Source: Labilithrix sp. (GTDB lineage Bacteria > Myxococcota_A > Polyangia > Polyangiales > Polyangiaceae). From it: 64,000 bases of DNA. The DNA lies in NCBI GenBank assembly GCA_019637155.1, contig JAHBWE010000003.1, positions 248,001-312,000 of the forward strand. The letters are read 5' to 3'. The notes beneath the pieces are model-generated. The model searched no databases, was not told the DNA's origin, and saw only the letters and a list, made by a program, of their open reading frames with translations. This document shows positions 36,484-45,561 of the stretch, piece after piece (position 1 is the stretch's first letter; each line of letters opens with the position of its first letter). The position numbers and the translations under genes were made by a program.

Positions 36484-37146
36484 TCACGACCCCGAAATCG
36501 TCTCGCGCTTCTGGGCGGCCATCGCCAACGGGTTGGGCGTCGGCTCGCCGATCTTCGTCAGGGTGTTGTGATCGGTGTGATGGAAAGGCTCTGCGCTGCC
36601 GGGGATGAGCAGCTCGGTGTCCTGCTCGTACGACCACGTGCCGTCGGGGTGGATCGTCACCTCGTTGGTCCAGCGCAGGGTCTTGAACGCGTGCTCGAGG
36701 AAGGGATTCGAGACGATCCCGTTGGTCTCCGAGCCGCGAACGGCCTCGACGCGGAACTTCTTCGCGTCCGGCGCCGCGCGCCCGACCGCCATCGCGACCT
36801 GCGCGCGCGGAATCGCGAGCGTGTGAAAGATGGTCCCCGTGGCCGGCTCCCAGAGCCAATAGCCGACCTGATCGTGAAACGTCTCCACCGAGTCGGGTTT
36901 GACGATATGCGTGTGATAGCGAAGTCCGTAAAGGAGCTGCGGGCCGTTCGTCTGCGGATCGATCGGCTGGAGCTCGTACCGCTCGATGAAGCCCTCACGC
37001 TCCGTCCCCTCCGCGACCGGGTGCACGTCGACGCCGTTGCCCTGCCAGATTCCGGCCATGCCGCGGAGCGGCCCGAGGTTCTTCAGCGTGTCGACGTCCG
37101 CGTCGGGCTCCGTATAGATGTCGGCGGGAAAGTCGGTCGTCTCCAT
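36484..37146 (-). CDS. Heme-binding beta-barrel (nitrobindin/FABP-like) protein
   Basis: A 220-residue cytosolic protein. The motif LGPLRGMAGIWQGNG near residue 28 is the start of the lipocalin-like barrel of the nitrobindin/THAP4 family, which in characterised members binds ferric heme. The strands continue with LYGLRYHTHIV, VGYWLWEPATGTIFHTLAIP and WSYEQDTELLI. The family histidine near the C-terminus may be one in FHHTDHNTLTK. The start ATG 37146 is preferred over an upstream alternative at 37161. It lies downstream of nothing on its strand and 39 bases from the kinase start. Confidence 0.72.
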   Translation of the reverse strand: METTDFPADIYTEPDADVDTLKNLGPLRGMAGIWQGNGVDVHPVAEGTEREGFIERYELQPIDPQTNGPQLLYGLRYHTHIVKPDSVETFHDQVGYWLWEPATGTIFHTLAIPRAQVAMAVGRAAPDAKKFRVEAVRGSETNGIVSNPFLEHAFKTLRWTNEVTIHPDGTWSYEQDTELLIPGSAEPFHHTDHNTLTKIGEPTPNPLAMAAQKRETISGS

Positions 37147-37297
37147 TTCAAGTCGACGCAAGGTACACGATCGATCGGGCCGCGTCCTTGCGCCTAGTCC
37201 TGCCGTGACGTAGAGTGAACCTGCTCACGACACGCTCCGTCTACGACGCTCTCTCGAACATCGGGATCGCGCATTCGCGCTGCGAACGCTTGGGCCG

Positions 37298-37366
37298 ATG
37301 AAAAAGAGAGAGAAAATGAACAATCGATTCGATGTGGGCACGGGACGCGCGGGCCGCGGCTGTTGA
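37298..37366 (+). CDS. Possible 22-residue leader peptide
   Basis: A short frame reading MKKREKMNNRFDVGTGRAGR then GC, unusually A-rich for this genome. Its TGA overlaps the TTG start of the thioesterase-like gene (TTGA at 37363-37366), a layout that would allow coupled translation of the poor TTG start. There is no strong Shine-Dalgarno and no homology can be judged. Confidence 0.25.
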   Translation: MKKREKMNNRFDVGTGRAGRGC

Positions 37367-37842
37367 GCACCGTCGCGACGGCGCGCGAGCCTCGTGAGGC
37401 TCGGAACACCTTTTCACACGAGCTCGTCGTCGACGACGGTCACATCGACCAGTTCGGCCACGCCAACAACGTCGTCATCCTGGGCTGGATTCAGGATGTC
37501 GCCGAGGCTCACTCCGCGTCGGTGGGATTCCCGCTCGCGGCCTACGAGCGACTCGGGGCGGCTTTCGTCGTGCGCCGCCACGAGATTGATTACCTCCGTC
37601 CGTCCGTCCGCGGCGATCGGCTTTGGGTGCGTACTTGGGTATCGACCGCGAGGAGCGCCTCGTGCAGCCGCGGCACGGAGATCACCTCCGCCGAAGACGG
37701 GCGCGTGATGGTGACGGCCATGACGACCTGGGTGTTCGCCGAGCTCGCCACCTTGCGTCTCGCCCGCATCCCGGACGACGTGCGCCTCGCCTTCGGCTTC
37801 GACGCGCGCCGCCGCGGTGACGCCACGGCGTCGAACGACTAG
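37363..37842 (+). CDS. Acyl-CoA thioesterase, hotdog fold (4HBT-like)
   Basis: A 159-residue single-hotdog-domain protein that would hydrolyse an acyl-CoA thioester. The conserved helix segment HIDQFGHANNVVILGWIQD carries the D-x-x-x-H-x-N pattern of the 4-hydroxybenzoyl-CoA thioesterase group (here DQFGHANN). The central strand has VVRRHEIDYLRPSVRGDRL and the end MTTWVFAELATLRLARIP. The start is TTG 37363, with in-frame GTGs as alternatives. It is convergent with the metallo-beta-lactamase-fold gene, and the two stop codons share the palindrome CTAG at 37839-37842. Confidence 0.85.
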   Translation: MSTVATAREPREARNTFSHELVVDDGHIDQFGHANNVVILGWIQDVAEAHSASVGFPLAAYERLGAAFVVRRHEIDYLRPSVRGDRLWVRTWVSTARSASCSRGTEITSAEDGRVMVTAMTTWVFAELATLRLARIPDDVRLAFGFDARRRGDATASND

Positions 37843-38597
37843 CGAGCCGGCGCCAGCACGAGCTCCTCGCCGTCGCTCGGGACGAGGACGCGCTCCGACA
37901 GGCCCTCGCTGCGCATCCGCGCGGTGAGGTCCGCGCGGCGCGTCGGGCAATGGTCGAGCGCCTCGAGGTGGTTCAGGATCAGCGTGCCCGGCGTCGCTCG
38001 CGCGAGCGTCACCAGCTCGTCGACGCTGAACAGGATGTCGCCGCCGAGGCCCATGTTCGCCGCGCCCGCCGGGGCGACGACGACGTCCGGTCGCAGGCGC
38101 TCGATCGCCTCGAGGACGGCGTCCGTCAGGACCGAGTCGCCGACGAGGTAGAGCGTCGGCTCGCCGGGGTGCGCGAGGAAGAAGCCGTGCACGACGCCCA
38201 TCGCCCACCCCATGAAGCCGCGTCCGTGGCGGGAGCGGATCGCCTCCACCTGCACGTCCTCGAGCGCGGCGACGTCGTGCGCGTGGACGCCCTTGCGCCG
38301 CAGGCTCGGCGCGTCGTGCGCGCTCGTCCACGTCGGGAGCGTGCGCTCGCGCAGCAGCGCGAGGCCGGGGCCGTCGAGATGGTCCGGGTGCGCGTGCGTC
38401 ACGATCGCCGCCGTCGCCTCGCGAAGGGCGCGCGTCGCGATCGGGGGCAGCGCGACGAGCGGGTTCCGGCGGTATCCCCCGCCGAAGAGCTTGAAGCCCA
38501 TCATCGCGCCGGCGTCCGAGAGCATCGGATCGACGAGGAAGCGATGGCGGCCGAGCGTGACGAGCGCGGTGGCGTTCCGGAGGTGCAGGTATTTCAC
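37839..38597 (-). CDS. Metallo-beta-lactamase-fold (UlaG-like) hydrolase
   Basis: A 252-residue zinc hydrolase of the UlaG/L-ascorbate lactonase-like branch. The metal motif is THAHPDHLDG (about residue 65). Later ligands are likely in LVGDSVLTD and LNHLEALDH. The N-terminus MKYLHLRNATALVTLGRHRF with LVDPMLS is the characteristic first hairpin. It is transcribed divergently from a LysR-type regulator with a 70-base gap that contains a palindrome, the classic arrangement for a LysR-controlled target. The substrate is unknown. Confidence 0.88.
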   Translation of the reverse strand: MKYLHLRNATALVTLGRHRFLVDPMLSDAGAMMGFKLFGGGYRRNPLVALPPIATRALREATAAIVTHAHPDHLDGPGLALLRERTLPTWTSAHDAPSLRRKGVHAHDVAALEDVQVEAIRSRHGRGFMGWAMGVVHGFFLAHPGEPTLYLVGDSVLTDAVLEAIERLRPDVVVAPAGAANMGLGGDILFSVDELVTLARATPGTLILNHLEALDHCPTRRADLTARMRSEGLSERVLVPSDGEELVLAPAR

Positions 38598-38632
38598 GCC
38601 CGGTCATTTGGCGCCGAATCGCGCTCCGCGCC

Positions 38633-38650
38633 ATATCCATGGATGGATAT
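38633..38650. promoter_or_regulatory. Palindrome in the divergent promoter of the MBL-fold and lysR genes
   Basis: Perfect inverted repeat ATATCCAT-GG-ATGGATAT, A/T-rich in a GC-rich setting, 17 bases before the lysR start and 36 bases before the MBL gene start. It contains T-N11-A spacing as in LysR-type boxes, so it probably serves both genes. Confidence 0.6.
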
Positions 38651-38667
38651 ATGATATGCTCCATCGG

Positions 38668-39537
38668 ATGGAGGAGTGGGACCTCTACCGGACGTTTCAC
38701 GCCGTCGCGCAGAGCGGCGGGTTCGCGGCGGCGGCGCGGGCGCTCGGCGTCAGCCAGTCGACCATCAGCCGTCACGTCGCGCGGCTCGAGGGGCGCGCGG
38801 GCACGCCGCTGTTCGAGCGCTCCATGCCGGGGAAGACGACCGAGCGCGGCGCGGCGCTCCTCGACGCCGTTCGACCGATGGTCGAGGTGGCGGCGCGCGC
38901 GGACGCGGCGCTGGAGACCGCGTCGGCCATCGACGGGGAGGTCACGATCACGACCGTCGGCGAGATCGTCCGCTGGGTGCTCGCGCCCAACCTCGCTCCG
39001 CTGTACCGCGCGCATCCGCGCCTGCGCGTCACGCTGCTCGCGAGCAACGAGGTGCACTCGCTCGCGGGAGGCGAGGCCGACGTCGCGCTGCGGATGGCGA
39101 GGCCCGCGCGCGGGGAGCTCGTCGCGCGGAGGCTCGCCGTCGCGTCGTTCGCGCTCTTCGCTGCGCGCTCTCTCCGTGTCGACCGTGACACGCCGTGGCT
39201 CGGCGTGAGCGGGACCCTCGCGCGCGTGCCGGAGCATCGGCTCGCGGCGCGCGCGCTCGGCGGACGAGCGCCGCGCCTCCTCGTGCCGGACATCGACTCG
39301 CTCGCGACGGCGGTCGCGGCCGGGCTCGGCGTGGCGGTGCTGCCGCGGCTCTACGCGGCGCAGAGGGGTGACCTCGTCGAGGTCGATCCACGCGCGCTGG
39401 GGGGACGCGAGGTCGGGCCGTTCGCGGCGCGCGCGCTCTGGCTCGTCGTTCATCGATCGAAGCGCGATCTGCCCAAGATCCGCGCCGTCGTCGCCTGGCT
39501 CGACGCGCTCTTTCGCGACGATGCGCCGCGCCGATAG
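38668..39537 (+). CDS. LysR-family transcriptional regulator
   Basis: A 289-residue activator or repressor. The N-terminal helix-turn-helix is GFAAAARALGVSQSTISRHV (about residues 17-36), followed by the linker helix. The C-terminal effector domain has EVTITTVGEIVRWVLAPNLA, GGEADVALRMARP and ATAVAAGLGVAVLPR, typical of periplasmic-binding-protein-like domains of LysR. Start ATG 38668 is preferred; ATG 38656 is in frame. Its likely target is the divergent MBL-fold hydrolase gene, through the palindrome between them. The effector is unknown. Confidence 0.93.
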   Translation: MEEWDLYRTFHAVAQSGGFAAAARALGVSQSTISRHVARLEGRAGTPLFERSMPGKTTERGAALLDAVRPMVEVAARADAALETASAIDGEVTITTVGEIVRWVLAPNLAPLYRAHPRLRVTLLASNEVHSLAGGEADVALRMARPARGELVARRLAVASFALFAARSLRVDRDTPWLGVSGTLARVPEHRLAARALGGRAPRLLVPDIDSLATAVAAGLGVAVLPRLYAAQRGDLVEVDPRALGGREVGPFAARALWLVVHRSKRDLPKIRAVVAWLDALFRDDAPRR

Positions 39538-39583
39538 CATCAGCTCTTCACGAGCGATCTCATGGGCTAAGATCCTCCGTCCC

Positions 39584-40104
<521 letters not shown>

Positions 40105-40108
<4 letters not shown>

Positions 40109-40566
40109 CCGCGCGCGCACGCGCCTCGATCCGCGAGGAGCCGCTCTCGGTCGACGAGGCCCTCTCCCTCGTGCGCCGCCCCGAGGCCGGCGGCGAAGCG
40201 GTCTTCGTCGGCGTCGTCCGCAACACGAGCGACGGCCGCGCGGTGACGCGCCTCGAGTACTCGGCCTACGCGTCGATGGCGGTGAAGGAGATGGATCGCA
40301 TCGCGGCGGAGATCGAGCGCGAGGTCCCGGAGTCGCGCGTCGCGGTGATGCATCGGACCGGCTCGCTCGCCGTCGGCGACGCCGCCGTCGTCTGCGCCGC
40401 GAGCGCCCCTCACCGCGGCGAGGCCTTCGAGGCGTGCCGCCTCCTCATCGATCGCATCAAGGAGCGCGTCCCCATCTGGAAACGCGAAATCGGCCCCGAC
40501 GGCGAAGCGTGGGTAGGCTGGGAAGACGCGCGCTGCGCCCCCGATCACGCGCATCACGATCACTGA
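40105..40566 (+). CDS. moaE: Molybdopterin synthase catalytic subunit
   Basis: Large subunit of molybdopterin synthase, which transfers sulfur from the MoaD C-terminus to cyclic pyranopterin monophosphate. Signatures are AVFVGVVRNTSDGRAV, YSAYASMAVKEM, VMHRTGSLAVGD and the catalytic lysine region IKERVPIWKRE. The 153 residues include a histidine-rich tail (DHAHHDH). The GTG start overlaps moaC (GTGA). Its partner MoaD is encoded 13 kb to the right at 53947-54183, beyond the cas operon. Confidence 0.95.
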
Positions 40567-40624
40567 TCGCATCGCTCCGAGCTACGAGCTCGGAGCTCGG
40601 CGTTGGCGCTCCATGCTCGCCGCC

Positions 40625-42586
40625 TCAGTACGTGTCGACGATCCCGAAGTCGTCCGCGTCGAGCGGCGGCGCGGGAGGCGCGGGCGTCTCGGGGAGGGTG
40701 GAGAAGGCAGCGTCGACGGCCGCGCGGATCTCCGACCACGGCGTCTCGAACGTCGGGACCGTACCGACGGTGACGAACCTGTGCGCGTCGCGCTCGCGCG
40801 TGAGGTTGTAGATTCGATAGCAGGAGCCGTGGTGCGGCTCGTGGAGGTCGCCGAGCGGGATCGAGACCGGCTGCATGACGCCGTTCGCGTCCGCCTTCAT
40901 CCAGCCGGCGCGGTAGAGCGCGAGGCACTCCTTCGGATCGATGCCGTCCGACGCATAGCGCCCCGCCTGACTCGGGTCCGCGATGCGGCTCTCCATCCAG
41001 CGCGCCCACGCGTCGGAGGTCTCGGTCGCGTCGAGCCCCGTCTTCGTCATGAGCTCCATCGAGAGATCGTCGGCCTCTTGCTCCATCGTGTAGATGCCGA
41101 GCTTGCGCGCGACGACCATGGCCTTGAAGGCCATGCTGTCGAAGTCGAGCTCCTTCGCCTTGCCCTGCAGCTCACCGAAGAGGTCCGAGAGCATCTTGGA
41201 CGGTGGAGTCGCGCCGGGCGCGGCGGTCGGGACGAGAGACGCTCCAGCGCCGAAGTTGCGATAGAGGAGCGACTGCATGTTCGACGTCGGGATCTGGTCA
41301 TTGGGCCCGACCTTCGTCATCACCGCGCAGTTGATGAATTCTTTTTCGACCTCGAGATACTTGGCAATCGCGGCCGGAGACGGCACGGCCCCGCGATAGC
41401 GAAGCTCGTTCACGTACGGCGCGATACCGGTGTAGAGACCCGTGCAAGACGCATCGAACGGCGCGGCCTCGGGGGCGCGCGGCGGGTTGAAGCCGTTCTG
41501 CATCGCGGCGACGAGGTCGAGGATCAGAGGCCGAAGTCGCTCGCTCATCAGCGATCCGGTGATCGGAGACGGGAAGTACGGCGAGAGCTGCTGCAAGCGC
41601 TGCTGGAGCTCGGCCGAATCGGCGACCGGCTCGGGCTTCCCCGGCACCGGAGGCGTCTTCTGCTCGTAGAAGTAGTTGTACGTGCCGTGGCGCGAGCCGT
41701 GCGCCTTGTAGAAGTGGGCGAGCTCGTGCGCCACGACCATCGCGACGGCCTTCTCATCCGGCAACGACTGGAGGATGCGCGTCGTGAAGTAGATGTACTG
41801 CGACGAGCGGTACGTCACCGCTTCGAGGTTGCTCAGGTCCGCGGGGCGGCCGTACGTCGAGAGCGTGCATCCGCTGTACGGACCGCCGTCGGGGTTCGCT
41901 CCGACCACGGAGAGGCGGTCGCCCGTCCATTCGTAACGACACGGCGTGCCGGTCTGCCCGGCCGGTCCAAAGTCGCTGTGCCGTTCGAGCCAGCGCGTCG
42001 CGCCGGACTTGCTCGGCCAGTTCGTGGCCTCCGCGCACGCGCCCTGGCCGAAGGCGACGTTGCTTGCATAGAGCGAGATGTTGGTCACCGGAGCCGCGCC
42101 AGCGTCACCATCGACGCCGGGCAGGGGTATGGGCGCGCCGGGGGCCGGGATACCTGAAAGATCCACCGGGCGGCCGAGGCACGTCCTGGCGGTCGAGGCC
42201 CAAGCGTTGTTCGTCCTCGAGTTGTAGACGACGATCACGGGGCGGGGCGCCGCGAGCTCCTGGCCGGCGTTCTCCTTCACCATGATCCGAACCGTCGCGT
42301 CGAACGCGTCCGCCCACCTCTGGAGACGAACCGTGATCGGGTCGTCCGGCGGGAGCTCTACGCCCGTCCCGATCCGCGCCGAAGCGGCAGAAAAGCTCGC
42401 AAAATCGGCCTCCACCCACGAATAGACGGAGTTTTCGTTCGTGGGGTCCCCCTCCGTGTGCTCGCTCTCGTCGGACCCGACGGAGCCCTCCGCGTTCGAA
42501 GCGCAGTGCACGAAGGTGGTGAGCGCCGCGAGGCCCAACGTGATGAGCAAGCAGTTGCGCAACGGCCCGCTGTAAGGAAGGTTCAT
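40625..42586 (-). CDS. Lipoprotein with zinc-metallopeptidase motif
   Basis: A 653-residue protein probably anchored outside the inner membrane. The N-terminus CLLITLGLAALTTFVHCAS contains a hydrophobic helix and a plausible lipobox cysteine. The motif MVVAHELAHFYKAHG (about residue 285) is the HExxH zinc site of gluzincin peptidases. A later stretch, MEQEADDLSMELMTKTG, supplies the ExxxD glutamate as in the M48 (Ste24/HtpX-like) family. Flanking regions are not recognised. Substrates are unknown. The gene lies downstream of a decayed gene and ends 58 bases from the convergent moaE. Confidence 0.72.
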   Translation of the reverse strand: MNLPYSGPLRNCLLITLGLAALTTFVHCASNAEGSVGSDESEHTEGDPTNENSVYSWVEADFASFSAASARIGTGVELPPDDPITVRLQRWADAFDATVRIMVKENAGQELAAPRPVIVVYNSRTNNAWASTARTCLGRPVDLSGIPAPGAPIPLPGVDGDAGAAPVTNISLYASNVAFGQGACAEATNWPSKSGATRWLERHSDFGPAGQTGTPCRYEWTGDRLSVVGANPDGGPYSGCTLSTYGRPADLSNLEAVTYRSSQYIYFTTRILQSLPDEKAVAMVVAHELAHFYKAHGSRHGTYNYFYEQKTPPVPGKPEPVADSAELQQRLQQLSPYFPSPITGSLMSERLRPLILDLVAAMQNGFNPPRAPEAAPFDASCTGLYTGIAPYVNELRYRGAVPSPAAIAKYLEVEKEFINCAVMTKVGPNDQIPTSNMQSLLYRNFGAGASLVPTAAPGATPPSKMLSDLFGELQGKAKELDFDSMAFKAMVVARKLGIYTMEQEADDLSMELMTKTGLDATETSDAWARWMESRIADPSQAGRYASDGIDPKECLALYRAGWMKADANGVMQPVSIPLGDLHEPHHGSCYRIYNLTRERDAHRFVTVGTVPTFETPWSEIRAAVDAAFSTLPETPAPPAPPLDADDFGIVDTY

Positions 42587-42621
42587 GCCCTACCTTTCAG
42601 CAGGTTTCAGGCCACCCGCGA

Positions 42622-43286
42622 TCAGCGAACGACGATCCGGCCGACGCGAGGCTCGGCCGACTTCGAGTGGGTCGTGGAGAACGGCAGAGTACTCGCACGC
42701 GCCTGCCTTCTCGAAGCCTTCGGGGGCGTTGAGCTGCCCGTCTCGATGTCGAGGAAGCCGCGCGTGTCGGCGCGGTACTCGAGATAGCGATTGCTCGCCC
42801 ACGACACGCAGCCGTCATCGCACGCCTTGCGATCGTCGGGGACGCCCGCTCGCGACCGGTCGCGATCTCGCGGATCACGATCTTCCCGTCGCGCGACGCG
42901 ACCGTGTGCTTGCCTGCAAGAAGAGCTTCGTCGCATACCAGCTTCCGCCGGTGCCGGTGTATCCGCCGGTCCCGGTCGGCCGCATCCCGGCGCCGAGGAC
43001 CGCGATCGAGAACGTCGTCGGCGCGAGCGGCTTCGTCCCCTGCCCGCGGTCCGGAGCCCAGAGGACGGCGTTCACGAACGCGAGCTTCTCCTGCGGGATC
43101 TTCGCGAAGCCGACGCCGAAGCGCACGCCTCCCGAGGCCTCCGCGTCGAAGAACGTCCAATCGCCTCCCGGCGCGTGGAAGGGCGCCGTCGTCGTCGGCT
43201 GCTGGCCCTCGTGGACCGCCCACTCGACGCCGGCACGATGCCACGACACCGGCGAGCCACACCCAGAGAACACGACGTCTCAGCAT
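42622..43286 (-). pseudogene. Frameshifted remnant of an exported protein gene
   Basis: One protein-like sequence is spread over different minus-strand frames, in order. A signal-peptide-like start is LRRRVLWVWLAGVVASC (near 43280). A second frame holds VEWAVHEGQQPTTTAPFHAP through GGSWYATKLFLQ (about 43230-42920). A third segment returns to the first frame, GKHTVASRDGKIVIREI (about 42910-42860). Another frame gives CDDGCVSWASNRYLEYRADT and RGFLDIETG, and a last one QLNAPEGFEKAGACEYSAVL. At least three frameshifts are needed to join them, so the gene looks broken unless the assembly has errors. The family is not recognised. Confidence 0.65.
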
Positions 43287-43343
43287 CCGACGCGGCCCGA
43301 GCCTAACGCCTCCCCTACCCCAAATGGGGACGCGCTCGGTGGC

Positions 43344-45476
43344 TCAGAGCAGCGGGAGGACGGCGCGCTCCATCGCTTCAGCGGCTCGCGCGTCGTACGC
43401 GAACGCGTCGGGTGCGCTGGACTTCAGGAGGTGACCGTGCGCGAGCGCCTCGCGCTCGATGCCGTCGAGGGCGCCGAGCTTCGTCGCGGCGGCGGCGGGG
43501 ACGAGGACGCGATGGCCTGGGCTGCGGACGTGGGCGGAGAAGGTCTTCGGCTCGCGTTTGCGGTCGAGCGCGGAGACGAGGCGCTCGTAGGGGAGCTCGA
43601 AGCTCGGACCTTGGAGCTGAGCGCCGAAGGCGGAGGCGACGCCGCCGAGGTTCTTCTCGATCGCGCCGGCGCGGCGGAGGACGTCGGTCGCCATCGTGGC
43701 GAGGGCGGCTCGCCCTGCGTCGCCGTTCGGCCGCAGGCAGGACCACGCGACTTGCACGCGCACGTATCGGTCCGCGTCTTCGGGGCGCGGGAAGTGGTTG
43801 GAGCCTTCAGGTTGATGCGAGACCTCGAGGCGCTTCGCGCGGTTCCACGGACCGAGCTCCAGCGTCACGTCGGCGCCCTGCTCGAGCTCCGCCTCGATCT
43901 TCTTCCACGTCGCGTCGCCGACGACGATGGGCGCCGGGAACTCGAGGGACTCGCCGCCCTTCCGCAGCACCCGTGCGCGCAGGCCGTCGTCGGCGCCCGG
44001 CGTCTCCTCGTAGTGGTCGAAGCGAAGGTCGCACGTCGGGTCGCGCGTCACGCGCATCGTGAGCTGACCGCGCACGAAGACCTCGGCGCCGCGATCGAGC
44101 GCGGCGTAGATTTCATCGTGCGACGCGCCGTCGGCGAGGACGACCTTCTCCGGTCGTGGATCGCTGCGATGGACCTCGAAGAGCGTCTCGCCGATCGTCG
44201 CGACGATGCCGACGACCGCGCCCGCGATCTCCGACCATGAGCGATCGAAGCCGAGCCAGCCGCAGGCGAACGTGCGTCCGGCGTAGGCATCGAGGTGGTA
44301 CTCGCTGTCCGGCGTCGGGACGCCGTCGGGCAAGAGCGGGATCCGCAGCGCGGGCGAGATCCGGATCGTGTTCCTGCTCGTCGCCTCGAGGGTCGCGTCA
44401 CCGGCCGACATCGTCGCCTCGAGGTGGAGCGGACCTTCACCTTCGCGCGCGAGGAGGCTCTCGACGTACACCACGACCTCGCTCGGCCGCTCGAACGCGC
44501 CGCCGCCAAACGCCGGTCGGTCGGGCTCGGCCACGAGCTCGACGGCGGGGCCGCGCGCGACGATCGCGCTCCCCGATCGATCGAGCGCGAGCTCCGAGCG
44601 CACGCCTCCCGCCCCCATCACGTAGACCGACGCGACCTCGAGCAACGCGAAGCCGCTCCCCGCGAGGCGAATCGTGAGGTCGCGCGCGCGGTCGCCTTCC
44701 TTTCCGCCGGAGAGTTGCAGCGTGGTGTGGAAGCGATGCACGCGCCCGACGAAGCCGGCCTCCTTGCTCGACATGGGCGCCTCGAGCGAGAGCGGCTGCG
44801 GACCAGCGGCCGCGCCGAAGCCGGACATCATCTCCGACAGGAACGTGGCGGGATCGACGCCGAGGCCGGCGAGGTCCGGCGCGAACGCAGCCGCGAGCTT
44901 CGCGATCTCCGCGCGCACGCGGTCCTCTCGCGGCGGCGCCCGCTCCGCGTCGAACGCGTAGAGGTAGGCCGTTCGGCCGTCGGCCTCCTCGTCGTAGGAG
45001 GAGAGGAGCGCGTTGGGCAGACCGAGGACCTCGGCGACGGCGAGGACGTTCGGCTCTCCCCCGAGCTTCTCGACGACGATGCCGGCCTCGAGCTGCTCCC
45101 TCGCCTCCGGGAAGTAAGCGGCGAGGAAGAGAGGACGGATGCGATGCCGTCCATCGGCCTCGAGCACCGCATCCTCCGGCACCGTCGACACCCCGACCTT
45201 CTCGCCGCCGCGATGCACGGCAACCGACGAGTAAAACGCATGATCGCACTCCCCCTCGAGCGTAAAGACCGGCTCCGCGATCGCGACAGAGAGCGCCCCC
45301 GCCCACTCCGTCATCTTCCTCGGATCGTCGGCAAGCATCACCCAACCATCCCGCATCGCAACGACGACCCGACGCATGCCCTCGGGAAGCCCCACGTCCG
45401 TCTTGAAGTACCCCTCCTTCGCGAGCACAGCATCCACGACCGCAAGAACCTCGTCGACCGCCGCGCGAACGAACAT
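43344..45476 (-). CDS. Large hypothetical protein
   Basis: A 710-residue protein with strong codon bias and no recognised family. There is no signal peptide or membrane helix. It reads as a mixture of alpha/beta segments: an N-terminal part resembling SMI1/immunity-like or ankyrin-free sensor folds only in general terms (VVVAMRDGWVMLADDPRKMT), a repeated pattern ending in KIEAELEQGADVTLELGPW and DEIYAALDRGAEVFVRGQLT (two similar segments near residues 455 and 535), and a C-terminal part with ALDGIEREALAHGHLLKSSA. The internal similarity suggests a duplicated domain. ATG 45476 is preferred; GTG 45488 is in frame. The gene is isolated on its strand. Confidence 0.7.
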   Translation of the reverse strand: MFVRAAVDEVLAVVDAVLAKEGYFKTDVGLPEGMRRVVVAMRDGWVMLADDPRKMTEWAGALSVAIAEPVFTLEGECDHAFYSSVAVHRGGEKVGVSTVPEDAVLEADGRHRIRPLFLAAYFPEAREQLEAGIVVEKLGGEPNVLAVAEVLGLPNALLSSYDEEADGRTAYLYAFDAERAPPREDRVRAEIAKLAAAFAPDLAGLGVDPATFLSEMMSGFGAAAGPQPLSLEAPMSSKEAGFVGRVHRFHTTLQLSGGKEGDRARDLTIRLAGSGFALLEVASVYVMGAGGVRSELALDRSGSAIVARGPAVELVAEPDRPAFGGGAFERPSEVVVYVESLLAREGEGPLHLEATMSAGDATLEATSRNTIRISPALRIPLLPDGVPTPDSEYHLDAYAGRTFACGWLGFDRSWSEIAGAVVGIVATIGETLFEVHRSDPRPEKVVLADGASHDEIYAALDRGAEVFVRGQLTMRVTRDPTCDLRFDHYEETPGADDGLRARVLRKGGESLEFPAPIVVGDATWKKIEAELEQGADVTLELGPWNRAKRLEVSHQPEGSNHFPRPEDADRYVRVQVAWSCLRPNGDAGRAALATMATDVLRRAGAIEKNLGGVASAFGAQLQGPSFELPYERLVSALDRKREPKTFSAHVRSPGHRVLVPAAAATKLGALDGIEREALAHGHLLKSSAPDAFAYDARAAEAMERAVLPLL

Positions 45477-45561
45477 CGCCTTGATCACGCGCCCATGCTT
45501 TCACAGCTACGCCCGCGTCCATCGCTCGATTCAGCTCGGAGGCGAGCTATGCTGGACGAGG

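Noticed and set aside
36456..36484. ATGACA...TGTCAT inverted repeat upstream of the histidine kinase as an operator
   Set aside because: Arms of six bases with a 17-base gap are too weak in this composition, and one arm overlaps the neighbouring gene's stop.
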